In this document: piece by piece, positions 7,567 through 15,688 of the stretch
Position numbering within the stretch: position 1 is the stretch's first letter
Layout: each line of letters begins with the position of its first letter
Origin: Candidatus Omnitrophica bacterium UBA6233
GTDB taxonomy: Bacteria; Omnitrophota; Gorgyraeia; Gygaellales; Profunditerraquicolaceae
Direction of reading: 5' to 3'
DNA length: 53,712 bases
Assembly: GCA_002440965.1 (NCBI GenBank)
Contig: DJWJ01000030.1
Location: 1-53,712, forward strand
The notes under the pieces: generated by a model
Database searches by the model: none
The model's input: only the letters and a program-made list of their open reading frames with translations
Told to the model about the DNA's origin: nothing
Program-made: the position numbers and the translations under genes

Positions 7567-8739
7567 ATGAAGAAAAAAATATTATTTACTTTCGCATTTA
7601 TATTCCCGGCGTTATTTATGGCATTAAATATGGCGCAGGGAGTTGATTTGCCTAAATTATCAGTCTTCCATTCGCCATCCTGCCACAGATGTATTGAGGT
7701 AAAAAAAGATATCTTGCCCCAGATCGAAAGAAAATTTAAGGATAAGCTAGACATAAAATATTATGATATTACCGATATCAAAAATTACGCTTTTCTATTC
7801 GGCCTCAAAGAAAAATATAATAAAGACTTTGAAATAACCCTTCCGGTATTCTTTATCAATGGCCAATTAATAAACGGCAAAGGCGATGTAAAAAGCAACC
7901 TGGAAATAGCCATTAATGTCGCGTTGGGAGAATCGCCAAGAAGCGAGCCGGCCATAATGGTAGATTTAGTCAGGCATTTTAATGGTTTTAAGCCTCTTGC
8001 TATTGCGGGGTCAGGTTTAATCGACGGAATCAATCCCTGCGCCTTTACGGTTATCGTATTTTTCATTTCGTATCTGGCTCTTCAGGGGTATAAGAAATTG
8101 GAGCTTATCATTATCGGTTTGACTTTCATATTTTCCGTGTTTTTAACTTATTTGTTGATTGGTTTGGGAATTTTTAATTTTCTGTACCAGATGAATAGTT
8201 TTTGGATTGTTTCCAGGGTTTTCAACATTTCGATAGGAATAATTAGTTTAATCTTGGGTGGGGCGGCTATTTACGATTTACTAAAATTCCGGAAAACGCA
8301 GGATACGCAAGGCCTGCTTCTGCAATTGCCGAGAACGGTGAAAAACCAAATACACTCTATAATTGGCTTGCATTACCGCAAAGCCGGGGAGCCCGAAGCA
8401 AGAAAATCGTTATTTGGCCGCCTGGTTAAGCTGGTTATCAGCGCCCTTATTACCGGATTTCTGGTCTCGATTTTAGAAGCGGTCTGTACCGGGCAGCTCT
8501 ATCTTCCGGTGATCAGTTTCATTTTAAAAACCACGCCGTTTAAGTTGAAAGCCTTTGGGTTTTTAATAGCTTACAATATCATGTTTATTGTTCCTTTGCT
8601 TATAGTGTTTCTTTTGGCCCTGTTGGGAGTTACTTCGGGCGCCTTCGCCCAATTCATCAGGAAACATATGGTGAGTATAAAATTACTTATGAGTATCGTA
8701 TTTATTGGCTTGGGAATATTCTTGGTCTGGAGGGGGTAA
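7567..8739 (+). CDS. Thioredoxin-like domain fused to DsbD/CcdA-type membrane domain
   Basis: 390 residues. A signal peptide-like N-terminus is followed by a thioredoxin/glutaredoxin-like domain with the CHRC pair (Cys39, Cys42). A six- to seven-segment membrane domain follows, with Cys158 in GINPCAF and Cys307 in EAVCTGQ, the two intramembrane cysteines expected for DsbD/CcdA electron carriers. The protein would move reducing equivalents across the inner membrane. The order (thioredoxin first, membrane domain second) differs from E. coli DsbD. The DUF1573 gene starts immediately after its stop. Likely role in periplasmic thiol or heme maturation chemistry; the target is unknown. Confidence 0.78.
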   Translation: MKKKILFTFAFIFPALFMALNMAQGVDLPKLSVFHSPSCHRCIEVKKDILPQIERKFKDKLDIKYYDITDIKNYAFLFGLKEKYNKDFEITLPVFFINGQLINGKGDVKSNLEIAINVALGESPRSEPAIMVDLVRHFNGFKPLAIAGSGLIDGINPCAFTVIVFFISYLALQGYKKLELIIIGLTFIFSVFLTYLLIGLGIFNFLYQMNSFWIVSRVFNISIGIISLILGGAAIYDLLKFRKTQDTQGLLLQLPRTVKNQIHSIIGLHYRKAGEPEARKSLFGRLVKLVISALITGFLVSILEAVCTGQLYLPVISFILKTTPFKLKAFGFLIAYNIMFIVPLLIVFLLALLGVTSGAFAQFIRKHMVSIKLLMSIVFIGLGIFLVWRG

Positions 8740-9126
8740 ATGAATAAGGTTTTGGGTTGCGGTTTTTGGGTTGCAGGGTTGGCGATATTCTTATTTTCTT
8801 CATACACGGTTTGTTTGGCCCAGCAGGCTGATCCTTATGTTTGGAATTTTGGAAAAGTTAAGCAGGGAGAGGTTGTCGCGCATAAGTTCACTTTAATCAA
8901 CGATTCTTCCAAGACGCTTAATATTACAGGCGTAAATACTTCGTGCGGATGCGCTGCTTCGGAGGTTAAAAAGAAGGTTTTACTGCCTCAGGAAACTGCC
9001 GAGGTCGAAGTGAAATTTAATTCCGAAGGCTATTCGGGGGATGTGCAGCAGTTCATATACGTGAATACCGATAATATTGACAAGCCGGTGATTAGGTTTA
9101 TAATTAAGGCTAACGTAATTAAATAA
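8740..9126 (+). CDS. DUF1573 exported protein
   Basis: 128 residues with a signal peptide (residues 1-27, ending near CLAQQ). The body is an Ig-like beta domain with the DUF1573 hallmarks: YVWNFGKVKQGEVVAHKF early, then NTSCGCAASE containing a Cys-Gly-Cys and a strand-rich end. The ATG follows the TAA of the thioredoxin-DsbD gene without a gap, and the GGAGGGGG just upstream can act as ribosome binding site. DUF1573 proteins are periplasmic or surface Ig-like modules of unknown function; the two cysteines make it a plausible client or partner of the upstream thiol system. Confidence 0.75.
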   Translation: MNKVLGCGFWVAGLAIFLFSSYTVCLAQQADPYVWNFGKVKQGEVVAHKFTLINDSSKTLNITGVNTSCGCAASEVKKKVLLPQETAEVEVKFNSEGYSGDVQQFIYVNTDNIDKPVIRFIIKANVIK

Positions 9127-9142
9127 TCTTTAAGCAATAGTT

Positions 9143-9270
9143 TAATGACAAATGACAAAATTCAAAGTCCAAAATAAATCCAAAACTCAAATATTAAAAC
9201 CATGGTTTTGTCGTTTTGCCATTTGTTATTTAAATTTATTTTGATTTTTGGACTTTGACCTTTGGTATTT
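9143..9270. repeat. Palindromic intergenic element, copy 1
   Basis: Begins TTAATGACAAATGACAAA and folds back on itself around a perfect central palindrome (9196-9209). Opposing arms contain CAAAGTCCAAAATAAAT and ATTTATTTTGATTTTTGGAC. Sits between the DUF1573 gene and htpX. Confidence 0.85.
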
Positions 9271-9328
9271 CTGATTTTTTGTTCTTAAGCTAATAATTTA
9301 ACTAAATGATAATGGGAGGTTAAATACA

Positions 9329-10294
9329 ATGTGGTCTTTACAGCTAAGGATGTGGTTATTATTGACGATACTTTTTGGTTTTATCTATGCGGTTATCGTT
9401 GTCATCGGCAAGACCTTTCTGCATGTCGGGGATTTTAGTTTTTATCTGATCATATCCCTGGTTCTTATGCTTATTCAATATATGATTGGGCCAAAAATCG
9501 TGGAATGGGCTATGCAGGTCAAATATCTCAAGAAACAGGATAACCCCAGGTTATTCCAAATGGTCGAAAGCTTAGCCATGCGCGCCAATATCCCAGTGCC
9601 TAAAATAGGCATTGCCCAGATCGAGATTCCCAATGCATTTGCCTTTGGCAGGAGCATAGGGGATGGCCGGGTCTGCGTTACCCGGGGAATTCTGAATTTG
9701 CTTAGCGATGAAGAATTAAGGGCAGTCTTAGGGCATGAGCTGACGCATTTAAAGAATAGGGATGTTTTGACGATTACGTTACTTTCGGTAATTCCTATGA
9801 TTATGTATAGGATTGCCTGGCAGTTTCTTTTTTTCGGTCGCCGCGATGACAGAAGAGAAGGCGGGAACACCGTTTTAATCGGTCTGGCAGCGTTTGCTTT
9901 TTATTTTATCACCAATCTTTTAGTGCTTTATGCTTCGCGGATTCGCGAGTATTTCGCGGACAGGGGCTCGATAGCTTTAGGTAATCAGCCGTCAGCGCTT
10001 GCTTCAAGCCTTTATAAGCTTGTCTATGGTTCAGCGCGGATGAGTCCAGAGGCCCTAAAAGAGTCCGAAGGCCTGAAGGCTTTCTTTGTAAATGATCCTT
10101 CTCAAGCCAGAAACGAAATTAAAGAATTGTCGCAGCTTGATTTGGATAGAAGCGGGACGATTGACCCTTCAGAATTACTGCTTTTGAAGAACAAAAACAT
10201 ACGTTTAGGCTTGGGAGATAAATTGATGGAACTCTTAAGCACCCATCCCAATATGCTTAAGCGCATCAAGAAGCTCTCGGAATACAAAAATTAG
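9329..10294 (+). CDS. htpX: HtpX-like M48 membrane metalloprotease with EF-hand-like insertion
   Basis: 321 residues. Two N-terminal membrane helices, the zinc-binding HELTH (residues 136-140) with the distal Glu in REYFADRGS, and two further helices between them give the HtpX layout for quality control of inner-membrane proteins. Start chosen at the ATG with GGGAGG ten bases upstream. Near the C-terminus residues 271-282 read DLDRSGTIDPSE, a canonical 12-residue EF-hand calcium loop (D-x-D-x-S-G-T-I-D-x-x-E), which is not part of the standard HtpX fold. The gene is flanked by a palindromic element upstream and a terminator downstream, so it is probably monocistronic. Confidence 0.88.
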   Translation: MWSLQLRMWLLLTILFGFIYAVIVVIGKTFLHVGDFSFYLIISLVLMLIQYMIGPKIVEWAMQVKYLKKQDNPRLFQMVESLAMRANIPVPKIGIAQIEIPNAFAFGRSIGDGRVCVTRGILNLLSDEELRAVLGHELTHLKNRDVLTITLLSVIPMIMYRIAWQFLFFGRRDDRREGGNTVLIGLAAFAFYFITNLLVLYASRIREYFADRGSIALGNQPSALASSLYKLVYGSARMSPEALKESEGLKAFFVNDPSQARNEIKELSQLDLDRSGTIDPSELLLLKNKNIRLGLGDKLMELLSTHPNMLKRIKKLSEYKN

Positions 10295-10324
10295 ATTAAA
10301 TATAGAGTTTAAACGCAAGAATAA

Positions 10325-10355
10325 GCCCGTCAATAGCCCTGGCGGGCCTTTTCTT
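10325..10355 (+). terminator. Rho-independent terminator after htpX
   Basis: GCCCG (10325-10329) can pair with CGGGC (10343-10347), or more tightly GCCC (10336-10339) with GGGC (10344-10347) around a TGGC tetraloop; both are followed by CTTTTCTTT. Confidence 0.6.
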
Positions 10356-10358
10356 TAA

Positions 10359-10387
10359 TTGACATAACCCTAATTCCACTATATAAT
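10359..10387 (+). promoter_or_regulatory. Consensus sigma70 promoter of lysS, leaderless arrangement
   Basis: Perfect TTGACA (10359-10364), 17-base spacer, perfect TATAAT (10382-10387). The lysS ATG is at 10397, so the transcript should begin 0-3 bases before the start codon. No Shine-Dalgarno site is present. Confidence 0.8.
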
Positions 10388-10396
10388 TATAAAACT

Positions 10397-11851
10397 ATGG
10401 AATTAGACGAACTTATTCAACAAAGAAAGGCGAAAGCCGAAGCGCTTAAAGCCAAAGGAATGGGTTTATATCCTGCCCAAAGCTCTAAATACGTGAATAT
10501 AGGGCTTGCTGCGGCTGATTTTAAAGAAGGCTGGAAATTGGCTTTCTGCGGCCGTATTACTGCTAAGCGTTCGCATGGGAAAGCCGCATTTTTGGATTTG
10601 CGGGATTCGACCGGCAAGATCCAGCTTTACATTAAAAAGGATATAGTAGGGGAAGACAACTTCTTTATTTACGAAAATATTGATATCGCTGACTTTGTCG
10701 AAGTTTCGGGAGAGCTTTTTAAGACGCATACCGGCGAGCCTACGCTTAAAGTAGAAGAGATAAAGATTCTTTCTAAAACTTTAAGGCCGCTTCCGGAGAA
10801 ATGGCATGGTTTGCGCGATGTCGATATTCGCTATCGCCAGCGTTACCTGGATTTGATTTCAAACGAAGATGTTGCCAAGGTATTCAGGCAGCGTTCAAAA
10901 ATAATTAAAGCAATCCGGGATTTTCTCGACGCAAAAGATTTCTTGGAGGTGGAAACTCCGATGATGCATTCAATTCCGGGAGGCGCCGCCGGCCGGCCAT
11001 TCAAGACTTTTCATAATGAATATAGTATGGATTTATTTTTGAGGATAGCCCCTGAGCTTTATCTGAAACGGCTTTTGGTCGGAGGCTTGGACCGGGTTTA
11101 CGAAATCAACCGGTCTTTCCGTAATGAAGGTGTGTCTACCCGGCATAACCCGGAGTTTACGATGCTGGAAGTTTACGAGGCCTATTCCGATTACGCCGGA
11201 ATGATGCACTTAGCTGAAAGCTTGATAGTTTCTTTGGTTCAGGGCATATTTGCCAAAACCATCATTACTTATCAGGGCAAGGAGCTGGATTTTACTCCGC
11301 CGTGGAAACGGATTTCATTCAAGGAATTGGTCAAGAATGAATTTGGCATTGTTCCCGAAGATGGCGACACGAAAATGCTCAATAAACTTAAAGCCAAAGG
11401 TTTTGCCAAAGAGGTGAATAAGCTTTCGCGTACCCAGATTTCCAAGATTATCGAAGAGGTTCTGGAAGGGCAAATGAGTTTAAATCCCACTTTTATTACA
11501 GATTACTTTAGCAGCATGTGTCCGTTAGCCAAGAACAAGCAGGATGAACCGCTGGTTTCAGAGAGGTTTGAATTATACATCGCCGGAATGGAAGTCGGTA
11601 ATGCCTATTCAGAGCTGAATGATCCGCTTGAACAGCGGGCGCGTTTTGAAGATGAAATTAAGGAGCTTGTGACAACCGAACAGAAAAACGTCGATGATGA
11701 CTATTGTTTAGCGCTGGAGCACGGCATGCCTCCGGCAGGGGGTTTGGGCATTGGGATAGACAGGCTCGTTATGCTGCTTACTGATCAGCCTTCAATTAGA
11801 GATGTGATTCTGTTTCCGTTGTTAAGGCCGCAAGATGGCGTAGGTAGTTAA
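10397..11851 (+). CDS. lysS: Lysyl-tRNA synthetase, class II
   Basis: 484 residues, normal size. The N-terminal OB-fold anticodon-binding domain is visible in LAFCGRITAKRSHGKAAFLD, motif 1 around RSKIIKAIRDFLDAKDFLEV, motif 2 in FRNEGVSTRHNPEFTMLEVY and motif 3 in GLGIGIDRLVMLL. It charges tRNA-Lys in the cytoplasm. The promoter places the start of transcription essentially at the ATG. The TAA stop (11849-11851) is provided by the first bases of the palindromic element that follows. In Bacillus lysS also lies just ahead of the mcsA-mcsB-clpC block, so its position here looks ancestral. Confidence 0.96.
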   Translation: MELDELIQQRKAKAEALKAKGMGLYPAQSSKYVNIGLAAADFKEGWKLAFCGRITAKRSHGKAAFLDLRDSTGKIQLYIKKDIVGEDNFFIYENIDIADFVEVSGELFKTHTGEPTLKVEEIKILSKTLRPLPEKWHGLRDVDIRYRQRYLDLISNEDVAKVFRQRSKIIKAIRDFLDAKDFLEVETPMMHSIPGGAAGRPFKTFHNEYSMDLFLRIAPELYLKRLLVGGLDRVYEINRSFRNEGVSTRHNPEFTMLEVYEAYSDYAGMMHLAESLIVSLVQGIFAKTIITYQGKELDFTPPWKRISFKELVKNEFGIVPEDGDTKMLNKLKAKGFAKEVNKLSRTQISKIIEEVLEGQMSLNPTFITDYFSSMCPLAKNKQDEPLVSERFELYIAGMEVGNAYSELNDPLEQRARFEDEIKELVTTEQKNVDDDYCLALEHGMPPAGGLGIGIDRLVMLLTDQPSIRDVILFPLLRPQDGVGS

Positions 11852-11980
11852 TGACAAATGACCAAATCCAAATGACAAATTAAATCCAAAATCCCAATAT
11901 CAAATATCAAAACATACGTTTTGTTATTTGGAATTTGACATTTGGAATTATTTTGGATTTTGAGTTTTAACATTTGACAT
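11848..11980. repeat. Palindromic intergenic element, copy 2
   Basis: Starts TTAATGACAAATGACC, ends TTTGACATTAA; opposing ATCCAAAATCCC and GGAATTATTTTGGAT arms. Overlaps the lysS stop codon and ends about 22 bases before lolC. Confidence 0.85.
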
Positions 11981-12002
11981 TAAGGTAATTGGGATTATAT
12001 AA

Positions 12003-13193
12003 ATGAAAACGGAATTATTCATCAGCTGGAGGTATCTAACCACCAAGAGAAAGGAAAGGTTTATCTCTCTTATCAGCATCATCTCGATTTTAGGGATAGC
12101 TATAGGAGTGATGGCTTTAATCATAGTTATTGCGGTTATGTCCGGTTTTGATAAAGACCTGCATGATAGGATAGTCGGTAATTATTCGCATATTAATCTC
12201 ACCAGTTTTAAGGCAATCGAAAAAAGCGAATACGACGGGATCACTAAAATTATTTCCGCCAATCCTCATATAAAAGGGATTAGCCCGTATATTCAGGGAC
12301 AGGTGCTGTTAAAAGAAGATAACCGTTATTTCGCCGTTGGCCTGAAAGGTATCGATCCCGTTACGGAAAACAAAGTCACCAAGGTTAAAGAATATATACA
12401 GCAGGGGAGTATCGATAATCTGACGGAAGGCGGAATAATCGTTGGTAAAGAACTAGCCGGGTATTTAGGTTTAAGCCTGAATTCGACTTTAAACCTTTAT
12501 TCTCCGTTGGGCAAGCCCTATACGCTTAAGGTCGTCGGAATTTTTAATTCCGGAATGTATGATTATGATCTCAATCTGGTGTTCACTAGTTTAAAGAGCG
12601 CTCAGGATATCTTCGGCTTAGCCAATCAGATAACCGCAGTGGCCATAAAATTGGATAACCCGGATTTCGCAAGTTCAGTTAGAGAAGATTTGGCTTCCAA
12701 GCTTGATTTCAATTATAACCTGAAAACTTGGATGGAGGCCAATCAGAATTTCTTCGCGGCATTGAAACTTGAGAAATTGACCATGTTTATCATCTTGACT
12801 TTGATAATACTGGTTGCGTCTTTTAATATTATAAGCACTTTAATAGTTATGGTGGTTGAGAAAACCAAGGATATCGGCATCTTGAAAGCTCTTGGTATGA
12901 GCGCCTTAAGCATCAGAAAGGTTTTTACTTATCAGGGGTTGATAATCGGGTTGCTGGGGACAATGCTTGGGTTTTTCGCCGGAATAGTTTTGTGTTTTGC
13001 GCTCAAGAAGTATCAGTTTATAAAACTGCCGCAGGATATTTATTATATCGACCGGCTTCCGGTAAGTATACAGATTTGGCCGGATATAACCTTGATTATT
13101 ATATCAGCTTTGTTGATTGTTTTAGTCGCGACAGTTTATCCGGCATCCCGGGCAAGCAAACTAAAGCCTGTAGAAGCGTTAAGGTACGAGTAG
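12003..13193 (+). CDS. lolC: Lipoprotein-releasing ABC transporter permease LolC/LolE
   Basis: 396 residues. One N-terminal membrane helix (LISIISILGIAIGVMALIIV), a periplasmic MacB-like domain of about 200 residues and three C-terminal helices give the LolC/E architecture; VVEKTKDIGILKALGMS is the conserved cytoplasmic coupling helix and the C-terminus VYPASRASKLKPVEALRYE is the classical family ending. With LolD (next gene) it extracts lipoproteins from the inner membrane for transfer to the outer membrane. Only one permease gene is present, suggesting a LolC/E homodimer (LolF type). No Shine-Dalgarno site is visible; the palindromic element ends shortly upstream. Confidence 0.92.
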   Translation: MKTELFISWRYLTTKRKERFISLISIISILGIAIGVMALIIVIAVMSGFDKDLHDRIVGNYSHINLTSFKAIEKSEYDGITKIISANPHIKGISPYIQGQVLLKEDNRYFAVGLKGIDPVTENKVTKVKEYIQQGSIDNLTEGGIIVGKELAGYLGLSLNSTLNLYSPLGKPYTLKVVGIFNSGMYDYDLNLVFTSLKSAQDIFGLANQITAVAIKLDNPDFASSVREDLASKLDFNYNLKTWMEANQNFFAALKLEKLTMFIILTLIILVASFNIISTLIVMVVEKTKDIGILKALGMSALSIRKVFTYQGLIIGLLGTMLGFFAGIVLCFALKKYQFIKLPQDIYYIDRLPVSIQIWPDITLIIISALLIVLVATVYPASRASKLKPVEALRYE

Positions 13194-13194
13194 C

Positions 13195-13330
13195 TTAATG
13201 ACAAATGACAAAATCCAGAGCACAAAATAAATTCAAAATTAAAATTACAAATACCAAAACTAAAGTTTTGACATTGGATATTTGTAATTTAGATTTATTT
13301 TGGATTTTGAGCTTTGGATTTTGTCATTAT
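13195..13330. repeat. Palindromic intergenic element, copy 3
   Basis: TTAATGACAAATGACAAAATCC at the left, centre AAAACTAAAGTTTT, right arm with TTTATTTTGGATTTTGAG. Fills the gap between lolC and lolD although both proteins belong to one complex. Confidence 0.85.
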
Positions 13331-13345
13331 AGGCGTTAGATTTAT

Positions 13346-14020
13346 ATGCTAGAAGCCAAAAATATACACAAAGTCTATAATGACGGAAAAAAGGATCTTG
13401 CTGTCCTCAAAGGCATAAGTTTAAGGATTGAAGAAGGTTCTTTTATCGCTATAGTCGGACCTTCCGGAGCAGGGAAGTCTACGCTGTTACATGTTTTGGG
13501 CGGATTGGATGTGCCTACTCAAGGTGAAGTCAAATTCCAGGGCCAGAACGTTTATAGACTTGCTGATGCAGAGCTTGCTCGGATAAGAAATGAAAAAATA
13601 GGTTTTGTTTTTCAATTTTATCATTTACTTGGCGAGTTTACGGTCTTGGAAAATGTTCTTATGCCGGTATTGATTAGCGATAATGCGCAGAATGCTAAGC
13701 AAAAAGCAAGAGAAAAATCCCTAGAGCTCTTAAATAAGTTTGGGCTGGAAGAGCGGCTTAATCATCTACCCAGTCAACTATCCGGGGGAGAAAAACAGAG
13801 GGTAGCTATAGCGCGCAGTTTAATCAATAATCCGGAGGTGCTCCTTTGTGATGAGCCGACCGGCAATCTTGATTCTAAGACAGGCGCGGAAATCATCGCG
13901 TTAACCAGGAAAATAAACTTAGAAAATAAAATGACCGTGGTTTTGGTTACGCATAATACGGAACTGACTAAACAGGCGGACAAGGTTTATCATTTAAGAG
14001 ACGGAGTATTAGTGGATTAA
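13346..14020 (+). CDS. lolD: Lipoprotein-releasing ABC transporter ATPase LolD
   Basis: 224 residues, the usual size. Walker A GPSGAGKST (residues 38-46), Q-loop FVFQFYHLL, signature LSGGEKQRVAIARSL, Walker B VLLCDEPTGNLDS and switch LVTHN are intact. FQFYHLLGEFTVLENVLMP is typical of the MacB/LolD subfamily. It powers the LolC-type permease encoded just upstream. An interposed palindromic element separates the two genes, so either they are co-transcribed through a large hairpin or are tuned separately. Confidence 0.93.
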   Translation: MLEAKNIHKVYNDGKKDLAVLKGISLRIEEGSFIAIVGPSGAGKSTLLHVLGGLDVPTQGEVKFQGQNVYRLADAELARIRNEKIGFVFQFYHLLGEFTVLENVLMPVLISDNAQNAKQKAREKSLELLNKFGLEERLNHLPSQLSGGEKQRVAIARSLINNPEVLLCDEPTGNLDSKTGAEIIALTRKINLENKMTVVLVTHNTELTKQADKVYHLRDGVLVD

Positions 14021-14027
14021 GTAGGGA

Positions 14028-14155
14028 TTAATGACAAATGACAAAATTCAAAATCCAAAATAAATCTAAAGCTCAAATGTGAAAATCCAAAACTAAGGTT
14101 TTGGCACTTGGTATTTGTTATTTGTGCTTATTTTGAATTTTGAGCTTTGACATTA
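14028..14155. repeat. Palindromic intergenic element, copy 4
   Basis: TTAATGACAAATGACAAA to TTTGACATTA with arms containing CCAAAATAAATC and GCTTATTTTGAATTTTGAGC. Ends immediately before the ribosome binding site of the aminotransferase gene. Confidence 0.85.
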
Positions 14156-14170
14156 GAAGGAGAGATTGAA

Positions 14171-15040
14171 ATGAAAATTTACATCGATGGTAAGTTCTAT
14201 GAAGAAAATGAGGCGAAGATTTCTGTGTTTGACCACGGCTTGCTTTACGGCGACGGGGTATTCGAAGGGATCCGTTCGTATAACCGTTTGGTTTTTAAAT
14301 TAAGGGAGCATATTGACCGTCTTTTCGAATCAGCTAAGAGTATTATGTTGACTATACCCTTATCCAAGGAAGAGTTGATTAAAGCGGTCATTCTTACGTT
14401 AAAGAAGAATAACCTCAAAGATTCTTATATCCGGCTTGTGGTGACCCGGGGCAAAGGAGATTTAGGGCTGGATCCGTGTAAATGCAAAGGCGGGCCGACG
14501 ATTATCATTATTGCCGATAAGATTGCCCTGTACCCCCAGACACTTTATCAAGAAGGGCTCAAGATAGTTACTGTTCCGACAATCAGGAACCTCCCCGAGG
14601 CTCTAAATCCTCAGATTAAATCTTTGAATTACCTGAATAATATCTTAGCCAAGATTGAGGCAACAAACGCCGGTTGTGATGAGGCTATAATGCTTGATTC
14701 TTTAGGTTATGTGGCTGAATGCACGGGAGACAATATTTTCATTGTGAAAGGCAAGAATCTTTACACTCCTCCACAGTGCATGGGCACATTGCGCGGGATT
14801 ACCCGCGATGCGGTTTTAGAAATTTCCCGTCAAGCAAAAATCCCGGCTCATGAGCACGTCATCACGCGTCATGAAGTTTATATTTCCGATGAATGTTTTC
14901 TAACCGGGACAGCCGCGGAGATCATCCCTGTGGTTATGGTGGATGGACGGGCTATCGGAGACGGAAAGCCCGGAAAATTAACCTCGGCTCTTTTGAAGAA
15001 GTTCAGAGAGTTAACCAAGAAGGAAGGCGTAAGATATTAA
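14171..15040 (+). CDS. ilvE: Branched-chain amino acid aminotransferase (class IV)
   Basis: 289 residues from the ATG at 14171, which has AGAAGGAGAG six bases upstream; an in-frame TTG at 14147 lies in the palindromic element and is rejected. Class IV PLP-enzyme features: DHGLLYGDGVFEGIRSY at the N-terminus, the PLP lysine in NPQIKSLNYLNN, and ECTGDNIFIVKGKNLYTPP. It would catalyse the last step of valine, leucine and isoleucine synthesis; related D-amino acid aminotransferases are the alternative, but the GIRSYN pattern favours IlvE. Stop codon supplied by the next palindromic element. Confidence 0.88.
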   Translation: MKIYIDGKFYEENEAKISVFDHGLLYGDGVFEGIRSYNRLVFKLREHIDRLFESAKSIMLTIPLSKEELIKAVILTLKKNNLKDSYIRLVVTRGKGDLGLDPCKCKGGPTIIIIADKIALYPQTLYQEGLKIVTVPTIRNLPEALNPQIKSLNYLNNILAKIEATNAGCDEAIMLDSLGYVAECTGDNIFIVKGKNLYTPPQCMGTLRGITRDAVLEISRQAKIPAHEHVITRHEVYISDECFLTGTAAEIIPVVMVDGRAIGDGKPGKLTSALLKKFRELTKKEGVRY

Positions 15041-15157
15041 TGACAAATGACAAAATCCAAATGTCAAAATAAATCCAAAACTCAAATTTCAAAACAAATG
15101 TTTTGTTATTTGGAATTTAAATTTATTTTGGATTTTGAGCTTTGTCATTTGACATTA
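15037..15157. repeat. Palindromic intergenic element, copy 5
   Basis: Starts TTAATGACAAATGAC including the ilvE TAA, central CAAAACAAATGTTTTG, ends TTTGACATTA. Arms AAAATAAATCC and AATTTATTTTGGATTTTGAG pair nearly perfectly. Confidence 0.87.
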
Positions 15158-15175
15158 GGATGAAGCGGAGAAGTT

Positions 15176-15688
15176 ATGTTATGTGATATTTGCAAGAAAA
15201 GTGAGGCGACTGTTCATCTGACCGAGATTGTAGATGAGCAAATGAGCGAATTGCACTTATGCGAGAATTGCGCGCGCCAAAAGAGCCTTGCGATGGAACA
15301 GCAATTTGGCTTAAACGATCTGTTAGCCGGGATGGCTGATTTCGGAAAAGGCGAAAAGGAGCCCGAAACATCTATAAGCGCAAAATGCCCGAATTGCGGA
15401 TTGACTTATGCTGATTTCAAGAAAATCGGCAGGCTTGGCTGCGGGCAATGTTACAACGCGTTTAGCAAATATCTTGTTCCGTTATTGAAGCGCATCCATG
15501 GTTCAATCCAGCATACGGGAAAATCTCCTCTTAAGGTAAACAAGGTTTTAAAAAAAGAGATAGATATACAGGCATTGCGTAATCGCCTGCAGAAGGCTAT
15601 AGCGCAAGAGGCATTTGAAGAAGCGGCAAAATTACGTGATCAGATAAAAGAAGCGGAAAAGAAAATAGGCAAAGATGCAGCTGAATGA
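15176..15688 (+). CDS. mcsA: Protein-arginine kinase activator McsA
   Basis: 170 residues. Four CxxC pairs form two zinc modules: CDICKK with LCENCARQ at the N-terminus, then CPNCGLTY with CGQCYNAF. The C-terminus carries a UVR motif (LQKAIAQEAFEEAAKLRDQI). McsA activates the McsB arginine kinase in Firmicutes. The reading frame overlaps mcsB by 14 bases, indicating translational coupling. The gene follows a palindromic element and has AGCGGAG upstream of its ATG. No ctsR gene precedes it, unlike in Bacillus. Confidence 0.93.
   Translation: MLCDICKKSEATVHLTEIVDEQMSELHLCENCARQKSLAMEQQFGLNDLLAGMADFGKGEKEPETSISAKCPNCGLTYADFKKIGRLGCGQCYNAFSKYLVPLLKRIHGSIQHTGKSPLKVNKVLKKEIDIQALRNRLQKAIAQEAFEEAAKLRDQIKEAEKKIGKDAAE

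Noticed and set aside
12003..12005. TTGACA at the end of element copy 2 as a lolC promoter.
   Set aside because: The matching TATATA-like -10 would overlap the start codon and place transcription start inside the gene.
14147..14170. TTG start for ilvE.
   Set aside because: Lies in a palindromic element; the ATG at 14171 has a strong ribosome binding site.
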